From Salinispora vitiensis (lineage in GTDB: Bacteria > Actinomycetota > Actinomycetes > Mycobacteriales > Micromonosporaceae): a stretch of 64,000 bases of DNA. The DNA lies in the NCBI RefSeq assembly GCF_000378825.1, contig NZ_KB900388.1, forward strand, positions 4,719,901 to 4,783,900, given 5' to 3'. The notes beneath the pieces were generated by a model. It was not told the DNA's origin. It searched no databases and saw only the letters and a list, made by a program, of their open reading frames with translations. Of this stretch, positions 8,841 to 17,263 are shown in pieces (the stretch's first letter is position 1; each line of letters begins with the position of its first letter). A program made the position numbers and the translations under genes.

Positions 8841-11258
8841 ATGGCGACGGCCGACCCGCGCAACTTCGTCCCACCAGGACGGAGCGCGCCGTTCTTCGCC
8901 TTCGTGGCGGTGGTCCTCGCCGTGGCCGCGCTGACGTCGGCGGCTCCGTTGCTGGCCCTTCCCGACCAGGTGTTCCGGCTGCCCGCCGCGTTCTGGACCA
9001 TGGCGGTGCTGGCGGTCGCCGGAGACGCGTGGCCGTTCGTCCCGCCGGGGCGGCGGCGGTCCTCGGTCATGTTTCCGTCAATCTGCTTCACCTTCGCCAT
9101 CCTGCTCGGCTGGGGGCTCGGCCCGGCGGTCGCCGTGCAGGCGGTGGCGGTCGTGGTGGCCGGAGTCCGCATGGGGCACGCCAGCTGGCGTATCGCCTTC
9201 AACGCCGGTCAGTACGCCGGTGCCCTCGCCGCCGCCCATGTCCTGATCGGCCTCGGCCCGGGCGACCTGCTCGGCGGCGGGCAGCTGAGCGGGACCGACG
9301 TGATCGCGGTCGGTGGCGCGATGCTCGCCTGGTTCACCGTCAACTACGGGCTGGTCAGCGCGGCGGTGTGGCTGCGCTTCGGGGCACCTTGGCGGCCGGG
9401 GATGGGTTTCGAGCTGCTCTCCACCGCTTCGCTGCTGCTGCTCGCGCCGGTCCTGGTCACCGCGGCCCAGGCGAGCGCGGCGCTGGTCCCGCTGGTGCTG
9501 GCGCCGCTGTTCGCGGTCTACCAGATGGCCCGGCTCAGCGCCGAGCAGCAGCAGCTCGCCTCCCTCGACCCCCTCACCGGCCTGCCCAACCGGAAGGCGC
9601 TGGTCGCCGAGGTCGGCGCGCGGCTGCACCGGCACGCGGAGCTGGCCGCGGATGGCTCGGCGCCGGCCCGAATTGCGCTGCTGCTGCTTGACCTGGACCG
9701 GTTCAAGCACGTCAACGACGCGCTCGGGCACGCCGTCGGTGATCGGCTGCTGGTCGAGGTGAGCGCCCGGCTGACCGAGGTCGCCGACGGGGACCTGGTG
9801 GCCCGGCTCGGCGGGGACGAGTTCGCCATCGTGCTGACCGGGCTGACCGACGTCGCCGAGGCACGTGACCGGGCGGGCCGGGTGGTGGCCGCGCTGGCCG
9901 AGCCGGTCACGCTGGACGGGCTGCCGCTGGATGTCGGCGGGTCGATCGGGGTTGCGCTCTTCCCCGACCACGGCATGGATTTCACCACCCTGATGCGCCA
10001 CGCCGATGTGGCCATGTACGACGCGAAGCAGCGCAACGACACGGTCGCCGTCTACGTGGCCGAGTCCGACCACAATTCGCCCGAGCGGCTGGGTCTCCTG
10101 GCCGACCTGCGTCGGGTCCTCGCCTCCGGGCTCCGCCCCGATGCGGACGGCGGTGGGGCGGACCCGGGGCGCAACGGTTCGGCGCGTCCGATGCTCGGCG
10201 CCGGCGCGGTGCTGCCGGGCACCAGCGGGACGAGCCCGGGCCGGTGGTCGCGGTGGGGCCGACGGCAGCGCGTACACCTGGTCCACTCCGACGAGCTGAT
10301 CCAGCGGATCGTCACCGCGGCCGACCCGATTCGCCGCCGTACGATCGTCGGCCCGGCCGGCCTGCCGGCCCCTGGCGAGACCGTTGCACCGGTCGCCGCC
10401 GCCACCGACGGAGCCGGGGGGCGGGAGCTCGCCGCAGCGGTGGGGCGCGCCGGTGGTCTGGCTGACCCGGCCGGCGCGGGTGAGATCACCATGTACTACC
10501 AGCCGCAGGTCGCCATCGCGACCGGGGAGGTGGTCGGGGTCGAGGCGCTGCTGCGCTGGCGGCACCCCCGGCGCGGGATGGTCGACCCGGAGGAGCTGAT
10601 CCGGGTGGCCGAGCAGAGCGCGGTGATGCGCCTGCTCACCTTCCGGGTCATCGACGACGTGGTGGCACAGCTGGGACGGTGGCAGGCGGCGGGTGTGGTC
10701 CTCCGGGCCGCCCTGAACGTCAGCGTCCGGGACCTACACACCGGGGAGATCGCCGACCGGATCGCGGAGCGACTCACCCGGCACGACGTACCGCCGCAGC
10801 GCCTCCAGCTGGAGATCACCGAGGGGGCGTTGATGGCCGACCCGCGGCGGGTGCTCGCCACCATCACCCGGCTGCACCGGCTCGGCGTGGGGATCGCCCT
10901 GGACGACTTCGGCACCGGCTTCTCCTCCCTGCAACACCTGCGGCGGCTACCGCTCACCGAGGTGAAGGTGGACCGCTCCTTCGTGCTCGGGATGACCGAG
11001 GACGCCGACGACGCGGCGATCGTCACCTCGGTGGTCGAGTTGGCCCGGGCGCTCGGGCTACGGGCGGTCGCCGAAGGGGTGGAGGACGAACGGACCTGGC
11101 GGATGCTGCACGCGATCGGCTGCGACGCCGCGCAGGGCTGGTTCTATGCCCGGCCGATGCCGGCCGAGGAGCTTGTCGCCTGGCTGACCCGGCATCGTCC
11201 GGTCCGCCCGACGGCGACGGCCCCGGAGGCCGCCGTCCGGCAGCACCCGGCCCGTTGA
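8841..11258 (+). CDS. Membrane GGDEF-EAL protein (cyclic-di-GMP turnover) with an inserted segment
   Basis: Protein of 805 residues. Residues about 12-225 form several membrane helices resembling a MASE-type sensor. A GGDEF domain follows with an intact GGDEF signature (324-328) but no RxxD inhibitory site before it, then an EAL domain with EALLRW (568-573), DDFGTGFSSL and KVDRSF. It may both make and degrade c-di-GMP. The first EAL helix (LADLRRVLASGL, ending near 433) is separated from the first strand (EITMYYQPQ, from 548) by about 114 extra Gly/Ala/Arg-rich residues, absent from the paralogue at 25860-28157. The ATG at 8841 lies four bases after GGAGG; a TTG one codon earlier is possible. 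Confidence 0.9.
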   Translation: MATADPRNFVPPGRSAPFFAFVAVVLAVAALTSAAPLLALPDQVFRLPAAFWTMAVLAVAGDAWPFVPPGRRRSSVMFPSICFTFAILLGWGLGPAVAVQAVAVVVAGVRMGHASWRIAFNAGQYAGALAAAHVLIGLGPGDLLGGGQLSGTDVIAVGGAMLAWFTVNYGLVSAAVWLRFGAPWRPGMGFELLSTASLLLLAPVLVTAAQASAALVPLVLAPLFAVYQMARLSAEQQQLASLDPLTGLPNRKALVAEVGARLHRHAELAADGSAPARIALLLLDLDRFKHVNDALGHAVGDRLLVEVSARLTEVADGDLVARLGGDEFAIVLTGLTDVAEARDRAGRVVAALAEPVTLDGLPLDVGGSIGVALFPDHGMDFTTLMRHADVAMYDAKQRNDTVAVYVAESDHNSPERLGLLADLRRVLASGLRPDADGGGADPGRNGSARPMLGAGAVLPGTSGTSPGRWSRWGRRQRVHLVHSDELIQRIVTAADPIRRRTIVGPAGLPAPGETVAPVAAATDGAGGRELAAAVGRAGGLADPAGAGEITMYYQPQVAIATGEVVGVEALLRWRHPRRGMVDPEELIRVAEQSAVMRLLTFRVIDDVVAQLGRWQAAGVVLRAALNVSVRDLHTGEIADRIAERLTRHDVPPQRLQLEITEGALMADPRRVLATITRLHRLGVGIALDDFGTGFSSLQHLRRLPLTEVKVDRSFVLGMTEDADDAAIVTSVVELARALGLRAVAEGVEDERTWRMLHAIGCDAAQGWFYARPMPAEELVAWLTRHRPVRPTATAPEAAVRQHPAR

Positions 11259-11412
11259 CCCTCAACCCACCTGCCGGCCTCGCCGCCGAGGGGGGAGTCG
11301 AGGCAGCGGCGCCGGGCGGGAGCAATAGACTCGCTGCGGTCACCGCGGGTAGTGCAGCACCGCCCGTGGTCGGCGCGGACAGATCAGCAGGACAGCCACG
11401 AAGGGGGCACCG

Positions 11413-11718
11413 ATGGCCGCCATCTCCCGCGAGGAGGTCGCGCACCTGGCGCGACTGTCGCGGCTCGCCGTGACCGAGGAGGAGCTGGCCACCCTCGCCG
11501 GCCAACTCGACGTGATCCTCCAAGCAGTCGCCCAGGTCGGCGAGGTGACCGCGGCGGACATCCCGCCGACGTCGCACTCCGTGCCGCTGACCAACGTGCT
11601 GCGCGACGACGTGGTGGCGTCGTGCCTGACGCCCGAGGAGGCGCTGTCGGGCGCGCCCGACGCCGCCGAGCAGCGGTTCCGCGTACCGCGGATTCTGGAC
11701 GAGGATGTGGCTTCATGA
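11413..11718 (+). CDS. gatC: Asp/Glu-tRNA amidotransferase subunit C
   Basis: Small subunit (101 residues) that stabilises the GatA-GatB complex, which amidates mischarged Glu-tRNA(Gln) or Asp-tRNA(Asn). The N-terminal SREEVAHLARLSRLAVTEEE and the C-terminal FRVPRIL are family signatures. AAGGGGG precedes the ATG. Its stop overlaps the gatA start as ATGA, so the two are translationally coupled. Confidence 0.94.
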   Translation: MAAISREEVAHLARLSRLAVTEEELATLAGQLDVILQAVAQVGEVTAADIPPTSHSVPLTNVLRDDVVASCLTPEEALSGAPDAAEQRFRVPRILDEDVAS

Positions 11719-13190
11719 CCGACCTGACCAGCTTCTCCGCCGCCGAACTCGCCGGCCTGGTGGCGCGCGGCGAGTCCTCGGCGGTCGAGGTCACCCAGGC
11801 GCACCTGGACCGGATCTCGGCCGTTGACGACCGGGTGCACGCCTTTCTGCACGTCGACACGGAGGGTGCCCTCGCCGCCGCCCGCGACGTGGATTCGCGC
11901 CGCGCCGCCGGTGAGCCGCTCGGCCCGCTGGCCGGTGTGCCGGTGGCGGTCAAGGATGTGCTCACCACGAAGGGCGTACCGACCACCGCCGGGTCGAAGA
12001 TCCTGGCCGACTGGCGCCCGCCCTACGACTCCACGATCGTGCGGCGGCTGCGGGCGGCCGGCACGGTGATGTTGGGCAAGACCAACATGGACGAGTTCGC
12101 AATGGGCTCCTCCACCGAGTACTCGGCCTTCGGGCCGACCCACAACCCGTGGGACCTGAGCCGGATCCCGGGCGGCTCCGGCGGCGGCAGCTCGGCCGCC
12201 CTGGCCGCGTACGAGACGCCCCTGTCGATCGGTTCGGACACCGGCGGCTCGATCCGGCAGCCCGGGGCCGTCACCGGCACCGTCGGCGTCAAGCCCACCT
12301 ACGGGGGGACCTCCCGGTACGGCCTGGTGGCCTTCTCGTCTTCGCTGGACACCCCCGGCCCCTGCGCCCGTACGGTGCTCGACGCCGCGCTGCTGCACGA
12401 GGCGATCGGTGGCCACGACCCGCTCGACTCGACCTCGATCCCCGCGCCGGTGCCGGACGTGGCGGCTGCGGCCCGGCTCGGTGCCAGCGGCGACCTGACC
12501 GGGGTGCGGCTGGGTGTGGTCCGGGAGTTCGCCGGGGAGGGCGCCGAGCCGGGTGTGCTGGCGGCCTTCCGGGCGGCGGTGGAGACGCTCACCAAGCTGG
12601 GCGCCGAGGTCGTCGAGGTCTCCTGCCCGCACTTCCAGTACGCGCTGCCGGCCTACTACCTGATCGCCCCGAGCGAGTGCTCGTCGAACCTGGCCCGCTT
12701 CGACGGGGTCCGGTTCGGCCTGCGGGTCGGTGACGACGGCGTCCGGTCGCTGGAGGAGGTCATGTCGGCGACCCGGGAGGCCGGTTTCGGCCCCGAGGTC
12801 AAGCGGCGGGTCATGCTCGGCACGTACGCCCTCTCGTCGGGCTACTACGACGCGTACTACGGTCAGGCGCAGAAGGTGCGCACCCTGATCAGCCGGGACT
12901 TCACCACCGCCTTCGAGCAGGTCGACGCCCTGATCTCGCCGACGACGCCGTTCGTCGCGTTCCCGGTCGGGGCGCGCACCGCCGACCCGTACCAGATGTA
13001 CCTGGCCGACCTGTTCACCATTCCGAGCAACCTGTACGGCGGGCCGGGCATCTCGGTGCCCTGTGGCCTCGCCGACGGGCTCCCGGTCGGCCTGCAGGTC
13101 ATGGCACCGACGATGGCCGACGACCGGATGTACCGGGTCGCGGCCGCGCTGGAGAGCGCTGTCGGCCCGTTCACCCCACCGGCACTGTGA
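11715..13190 (+). CDS. gatA: Asp/Glu-tRNA amidotransferase subunit A
   Basis: Glutaminase subunit of 491 residues; releases ammonia from glutamine and channels it to GatB. Amidase-signature residues are visible: catalytic Lys80 in VAVKDVL, the glycine/serine stretch GGSGGGSSAA, and the nucleophile region GSDTGGSIRQP. The ATG at 11715 overlaps the gatC stop by four bases and gives the usual GatA length; the frame is open further upstream only through gatC. Middle gene of gatCAB. Its product matters for Gln-tRNA supply, and a tRNA-Gln gene lies at 54.3 kb. Confidence 0.95.
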   Translation: MTDLTSFSAAELAGLVARGESSAVEVTQAHLDRISAVDDRVHAFLHVDTEGALAAARDVDSRRAAGEPLGPLAGVPVAVKDVLTTKGVPTTAGSKILADWRPPYDSTIVRRLRAAGTVMLGKTNMDEFAMGSSTEYSAFGPTHNPWDLSRIPGGSGGGSSAALAAYETPLSIGSDTGGSIRQPGAVTGTVGVKPTYGGTSRYGLVAFSSSLDTPGPCARTVLDAALLHEAIGGHDPLDSTSIPAPVPDVAAAARLGASGDLTGVRLGVVREFAGEGAEPGVLAAFRAAVETLTKLGAEVVEVSCPHFQYALPAYYLIAPSECSSNLARFDGVRFGLRVGDDGVRSLEEVMSATREAGFGPEVKRRVMLGTYALSSGYYDAYYGQAQKVRTLISRDFTTAFEQVDALISPTTPFVAFPVGARTADPYQMYLADLFTIPSNLYGGPGISVPCGLADGLPVGLQVMAPTMADDRMYRVAAALESAVGPFTPPAL

Positions 13191-13203
13191 GGCAGGAGCA
13201 CCG

Positions 13204-14703
13204 ATGACGACGACACTGCCCGCGTACGACGAGGTCGTCGCGCGCTACGAACCGGTGATCGGCCTGGAGACCCACGTCGAGCTGGGTACGAACACCAAGA
13301 TGTTCTGTGGCTGCCCGACCGACTTCGGTGGGGCGCCGAACACCCGGGTCTGCCCGGTCTGCCTGGGGCTGCCCGGCTCGCTTCCGGTGGCCAACCGGGC
13401 GGCCGTGGAGGCGACCATCCGGATCGGGCTCGCGCTGAACTGCTCGATCGCGCAGTGGTGCCGGTTTGCCCGGAAGAACTACTACTACCCGGACATGCCG
13501 AAGAACTACCAGATCAGCCAGTACGACGAGCCGCTCTGCGTGGACGGCTACCTGGATGTCGAGGTGAACGGCGAACCGGTGCGGATCAGCATCGAACGGG
13601 TGCACATGGAGGAGGACACCGGCAAGTCCCTGCACGTGGGCGGGGCCACCGGCCGCATCCACGGCGCGACCGAGTCGCTGGTCGACTACAACCGGGCCGG
13701 CATCCCGCTGGTCGAGATCGTCACCAAGCCGATCCCCGGCGCTGGCGCGATGGCGCCGGAGGTGGCCCGGGCGTACGTCACCGAGCTGCGCGACGTGCTC
13801 CGCTCGCTCGGCGTCTCCGACGTCCGGATGGAGGAGGGGTCGCTGCGCTGCGACGTCAACACCTCCCTCAACCTCCCGGGTGAGCAGTGGGGCACCCGGA
13901 CCGAGACGAAGAACGTCAACTCACTGCGGTCGGTGGAGCGCGCGGTGCGCTCCGAGATCATCCGGCAGGCGTCGGTGCTCACCGCGGGCAGCCGGATCAC
14001 CCAGGAGACCCGACACTTCCACGAGGACACCGGGGACACCACCTCCGGCCGGTCCAAGGAGACCGCGACCGACTACCGGTACTTCCCGGAGCCGGACCTG
14101 GTGCCGGTCGCCCCGGACCCGACCTGGGTGGCCGAGTTGAAGGCCGCGCTGCCGGAGCTGCCGCGGTTGCACCGGCGCCGCCTCCAGCAGGAGTGGGGCC
14201 TGTCCGACCTGGACATGCAGTCGATCCTGAACGCGGGCGCGGTCGAGCTGATCGAGGCGACCATCGCGGCGGGCACCACCCCGACCGCCGCCCGCAAGTG
14301 GTGGCTGGGCGAGCTGTCCCGCCGGGCCAACGAGACCGGGGTGGAGCTGGCCGACATCGGTGCCACCCCGCAGCAGGTCGCCGAGTTGCAGGGCCTGGTT
14401 GACGCCGGCAAGCTCACCGACAAGCTGGCCCGTACGGTGCTGGAGCACGTGGTCGCGGGCGAGGGTTCGCCGGCCAAGATCATGGCCGACCGCAAGCTGG
14501 AGGTGGTCTCCGACACCGGCGCGCTGACCGCGGCGGTGGACGAGGCGATCGCCGCCAACCCCGCCATCGCCGACAAGGTCCGCGGCGGCAAGGTGGCCGC
14601 GGCCGGTGCCCTGGTCGGCGCGGTCATGAAGACCACCCGTGGCCAGGCTGACGCCAAGACCGTGCGTGAGCTGATCCTGGAGCGCCTCGGCGTCCAGGGC
14701 TGA
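13204..14703 (+). CDS. gatB: Asp/Glu-tRNA amidotransferase subunit B
   Basis: tRNA-binding subunit of 499 residues that phosphorylates the mischarged carboxylate and accepts ammonia from GatA. Visible are YEPVIGLETHVEL, the zinc-binding cysteines of FCGCPTDFG and CPVCLGLPG, the conserved FARKNYYYPDMPKNYQISQ block, and the C-terminal Yqey-like tail. AGGAG lies seven bases before the ATG. Last gene of gatCAB; an unusual terminator region with tandem repeats follows. Confidence 0.95.
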   Translation: MTTTLPAYDEVVARYEPVIGLETHVELGTNTKMFCGCPTDFGGAPNTRVCPVCLGLPGSLPVANRAAVEATIRIGLALNCSIAQWCRFARKNYYYPDMPKNYQISQYDEPLCVDGYLDVEVNGEPVRISIERVHMEEDTGKSLHVGGATGRIHGATESLVDYNRAGIPLVEIVTKPIPGAGAMAPEVARAYVTELRDVLRSLGVSDVRMEEGSLRCDVNTSLNLPGEQWGTRTETKNVNSLRSVERAVRSEIIRQASVLTAGSRITQETRHFHEDTGDTTSGRSKETATDYRYFPEPDLVPVAPDPTWVAELKAALPELPRLHRRRLQQEWGLSDLDMQSILNAGAVELIEATIAAGTTPTAARKWWLGELSRRANETGVELADIGATPQQVAELQGLVDAGKLTDKLARTVLEHVVAGEGSPAKIMADRKLEVVSDTGALTAAVDEAIAANPAIADKVRGGKVAAAGALVGAVMKTTRGQADAKTVRELILERLGVQG

Positions 14704-14710
14704 CATCCGA

Positions 14711-14745
14711 GAAGGGCCCGCCGGCTGGCTGCCGGCGGGCCCTTC
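14711..14745 (+). terminator. Terminator of gatCAB
   Basis: Perfect 15-bp stem (14711-14725 with 14731-14745) and a five-base loop, eight bases after the gatB stop. No T tract. The 3' arm overlaps the first unit of a 25-bp tandem repeat. Confidence 0.8.
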
Positions 14746-14834
14746 CTGCCCACCCCTCGGCGGGCCCTCCGCTGCCACCCTCGGCGGGCCCTCCGCTGCC
14801 ACCCCTCGACGGGCCCTTCCTGCCCACCCCTCGG
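14736..14834. repeat. Four tandem copies of a 25-bp unit overlapping the gatB terminator
   Basis: Units at 14736-14760, 14761-14784, 14785-14809 and 14810-14834 share the core CGGGCCCT(T/C)C followed by CCACCCCTCG. The first unit supplies the 3' arm of the terminator hairpin, so the array multiplies sequences able to pair with the left arm. Outer copies are the most alike. It lies in the gap between gatB and the E1 gene and is not coding. Confidence 0.8.
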
Positions 14835-14870
14835 AGGGCGCCAACGGCGGCGCCCGGATGGAGTCCCCCC

Positions 14871-17228
14871 GTGAACCAGCACGACCTTGCTGTCCTCGAC
14901 GAGATCCAACGCCGGGTGCTGTGGCTCGCCACCCGCATCGTGGACGCGGCCAACCACGACCGGGACACCGGCGACGGCGTGAAGGTCGGCGGGCACCAGG
15001 CGTCCAGCGCCTCGCTGGTCACCGCGATGACGGCGCTGTGGTTCGCGCACCTCGACGCCGAGGACCGGGTCGCGGTGAAGCCGCACGCCTCCCCGGTGTT
15101 CCACGCCATCCAGTACCTGCTCGGCAACCTGGACCGGTCGTACCTGACCCGGCTGCGTGCCCGGGGTGGCCTCCAGTCGTACCCGTCCCGGACGAAGGAC
15201 CCGGACGAGGTCGACTTCTCCACCGGCTCGGTGGGTCTGGGCGCGGCGGCGCCGCTCTTCGCGGCGGTCACCCGCCGCTACGTGGACGCGCACTTCGGCG
15301 CCCGTCCCCGGTCCCGGTTCGTCGCCCTCATCGGTGACGCCGAACTGGACGAGGGCAACATCTGGGAGGCGGTCGCCGACCCGGCCACCGCCGGGCTGGG
15401 CAATGTGATGTGGCTGGTCGACTTCAACCGCCAGTCGCTGGACCGGGTCGTACCGGGCATCCGGATCGATCAGTGGCGGGGCCAGTTCGAGGCCGCCGGC
15501 TGGCACGTCGTGGAGGTCAAGTACGGTCGCCGGCTCGCCGCCGCGTACGCCCGTCCAGGCGGGGCGGCGCTGCGGGACTGGATCGACCGGATGCCGAACG
15601 AGCAGTACCAGTCGCTCTTCGGCCTCGCCGGGCCGCTGCTGCGCAAGCAGTTCCTCGACGGCGCGCCGGCGGGAGTCGCGGAGTTCATCGCCGACATCCC
15701 CGACGACGAGCTGGGCCCGCTCGTCACCGACCTCGGCGGGCACGACCTGGCGGCGATGCTGGACGCCTACGCCCAGTGCGACGCGGTCACCGACCGGCCC
15801 AGCGTGGTCTTCGCGTACACGGTGAAGGGCTGGGGGCTGCCGATCGCCGGTAACCCCCGCAACCACTCGGCGCTGCTCACCACCGCGCAGGTGGACGCGT
15901 TGCGGACCGCGCACGGCCACACCCGGGACACCGAGTGGGACCGGCTCGACCCGGCGTCGGCGGCCGGCGTCCGGGCCGGGGAGCGCCGGGAGGCGCTGTC
16001 CCGGGCACCACGCACGCGGGCACTGGGCGTCAGCGTCCCGGAGACGACCCGGGTACGCGCGAACAAGCCGGTCTCCACCCAGGAGGTCTTCGGTCGGGTC
16101 CTGGTCGACCTGTCCCGTGACCCGCAGGTCGGGCGTTACCTCGTCACCACCGCACCGGATGTGGCCACCTCGACCAACCTGGCCGGGTTCATCAACCGGT
16201 CCGGGGTGTTCGCGCCCACCTCGCAGCGCGAGTGGTCCGAGGACCGGATGCTGCGGTGGACGGAGAGCCCGGCCGGTCAGCACATCGAGCTGGGCATCTC
16301 GGAGATGAACCTGTTCCTGCTGCTCGGCCAGCTCGGCCTGGCCTGGGATCACTCCGGGCAGCCGCTGCTGCCGGTCGGCACCGTCTACGACCCGTTCGTG
16401 CTGCGGGGCCTGGACGCCTTCCTTCACGGCACCTACTCCGGCGCCCGGTTCGTGGTCGCGGGCACCCCCTCGGGGGTCACCCTGGCGCCGGAGGGGGGCG
16501 CACACCAGTCGACGCTCACCGCCAGCGTCGGCTTGGAGCTGCCCGGGGTCACCTTCGTCGAGCCCGCCTACGCCACCACCCTGGACTGGCTGCTCTGTGA
16601 CGCGTTGGGGCAGATCGCCGGGGGTACGGCGCCGGCCGCGACCGCCGCGCCCGGGGAGGACGGCGGCTACTACTTCCGACTCAGTACCCGCCCGGTTGAC
16701 CAGGCTCCGTTCGCGGCGGCCCGGAGCCGGCTCGGCGACGCGGTACTGCGTCGGCAGGTGCTCGCCGGCGCCTACCGGCTGGTCGACGCCCACCAGGCGT
16801 ACCCGCAGCTCGCCGACGCCCCGGTCGTGCAGCTCGCCGCCTCCGGTGCCGTCCTGCCCGAGGTGCTCGCCGCCGCGGCCGAGCTGGCCGAGGAGGGGAT
16901 CGCCGCGCACGTCGTGGACGTGACGAGCCTGGACCGCCTCTACCGGGCCTGGCAGCGCACCCTGCGCCAGGGGGTCCGCACCGCCACCGTGCCGAGCGTT
17001 CCGGGGGCGCTGCGGTCGGCCTTCGTCGACCGGGTGCCGGTGGTCACCGTGCACGACGCCGCGTCACACGCGATGGCGTGGCTCGGCTCGGCGGTGGGCG
17101 CTCCGGCGGTGCCTCTCGGCGTGGACGAGTTCGGGCAGTCCGGCAGTGTCGCCGAGCTGTACGAGCTCCACGACCTGTTGCCGGGCAGCATCGTGAACGC
17201 CGCCCTCGCCGCGCTCGCCCTGCGCTGA
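14871..17228 (+). CDS. AceE-type pyruvate dehydrogenase E1 / transketolase-like enzyme
   Basis: Thiamine-diphosphate enzyme of 785 residues. The cofactor motif is GDAELDEGN (155-163) followed by DFNRQSLD, the pattern of homodimeric E1 (AceE) where other enzymes have GDG. HNSALL, the pyrimidine-domain segment LGISEMNLFLLLGQLGL and the C-terminal transketolase domain follow. AceE proteins are usually near 900 residues; this one is about 120 shorter. No E2, E3 or lipoyl genes adjoin it, so it may be a paralogue with a different acceptor, or act with subunits encoded elsewhere. The start is GTG at 14871 with a poor ribosome binding site. Substrate is inferred from the family only. Confidence 0.75.
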   Translation: MNQHDLAVLDEIQRRVLWLATRIVDAANHDRDTGDGVKVGGHQASSASLVTAMTALWFAHLDAEDRVAVKPHASPVFHAIQYLLGNLDRSYLTRLRARGGLQSYPSRTKDPDEVDFSTGSVGLGAAAPLFAAVTRRYVDAHFGARPRSRFVALIGDAELDEGNIWEAVADPATAGLGNVMWLVDFNRQSLDRVVPGIRIDQWRGQFEAAGWHVVEVKYGRRLAAAYARPGGAALRDWIDRMPNEQYQSLFGLAGPLLRKQFLDGAPAGVAEFIADIPDDELGPLVTDLGGHDLAAMLDAYAQCDAVTDRPSVVFAYTVKGWGLPIAGNPRNHSALLTTAQVDALRTAHGHTRDTEWDRLDPASAAGVRAGERREALSRAPRTRALGVSVPETTRVRANKPVSTQEVFGRVLVDLSRDPQVGRYLVTTAPDVATSTNLAGFINRSGVFAPTSQREWSEDRMLRWTESPAGQHIELGISEMNLFLLLGQLGLAWDHSGQPLLPVGTVYDPFVLRGLDAFLHGTYSGARFVVAGTPSGVTLAPEGGAHQSTLTASVGLELPGVTFVEPAYATTLDWLLCDALGQIAGGTAPAATAAPGEDGGYYFRLSTRPVDQAPFAAARSRLGDAVLRRQVLAGAYRLVDAHQAYPQLADAPVVQLAASGAVLPEVLAAAAELAEEGIAAHVVDVTSLDRLYRAWQRTLRQGVRTATVPSVPGALRSAFVDRVPVVTVHDAASHAMAWLGSAVGAPAVPLGVDEFGQSGSVAELYELHDLLPGSIVNAALAALALR

Positions 17229-17263
17229 CCGGTCGGTGACCGTCGGCTCGTCCGGCGGTCCGG

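Noticed and set aside
14073..17054. A 993-codon open frame on the minus strand opposite gatB and the E1 gene
   Set aside because: It is antisense to two well-supported genes, has low-complexity Arg/Gly/His/Gln-rich composition and no family features; high G+C makes such frames common.
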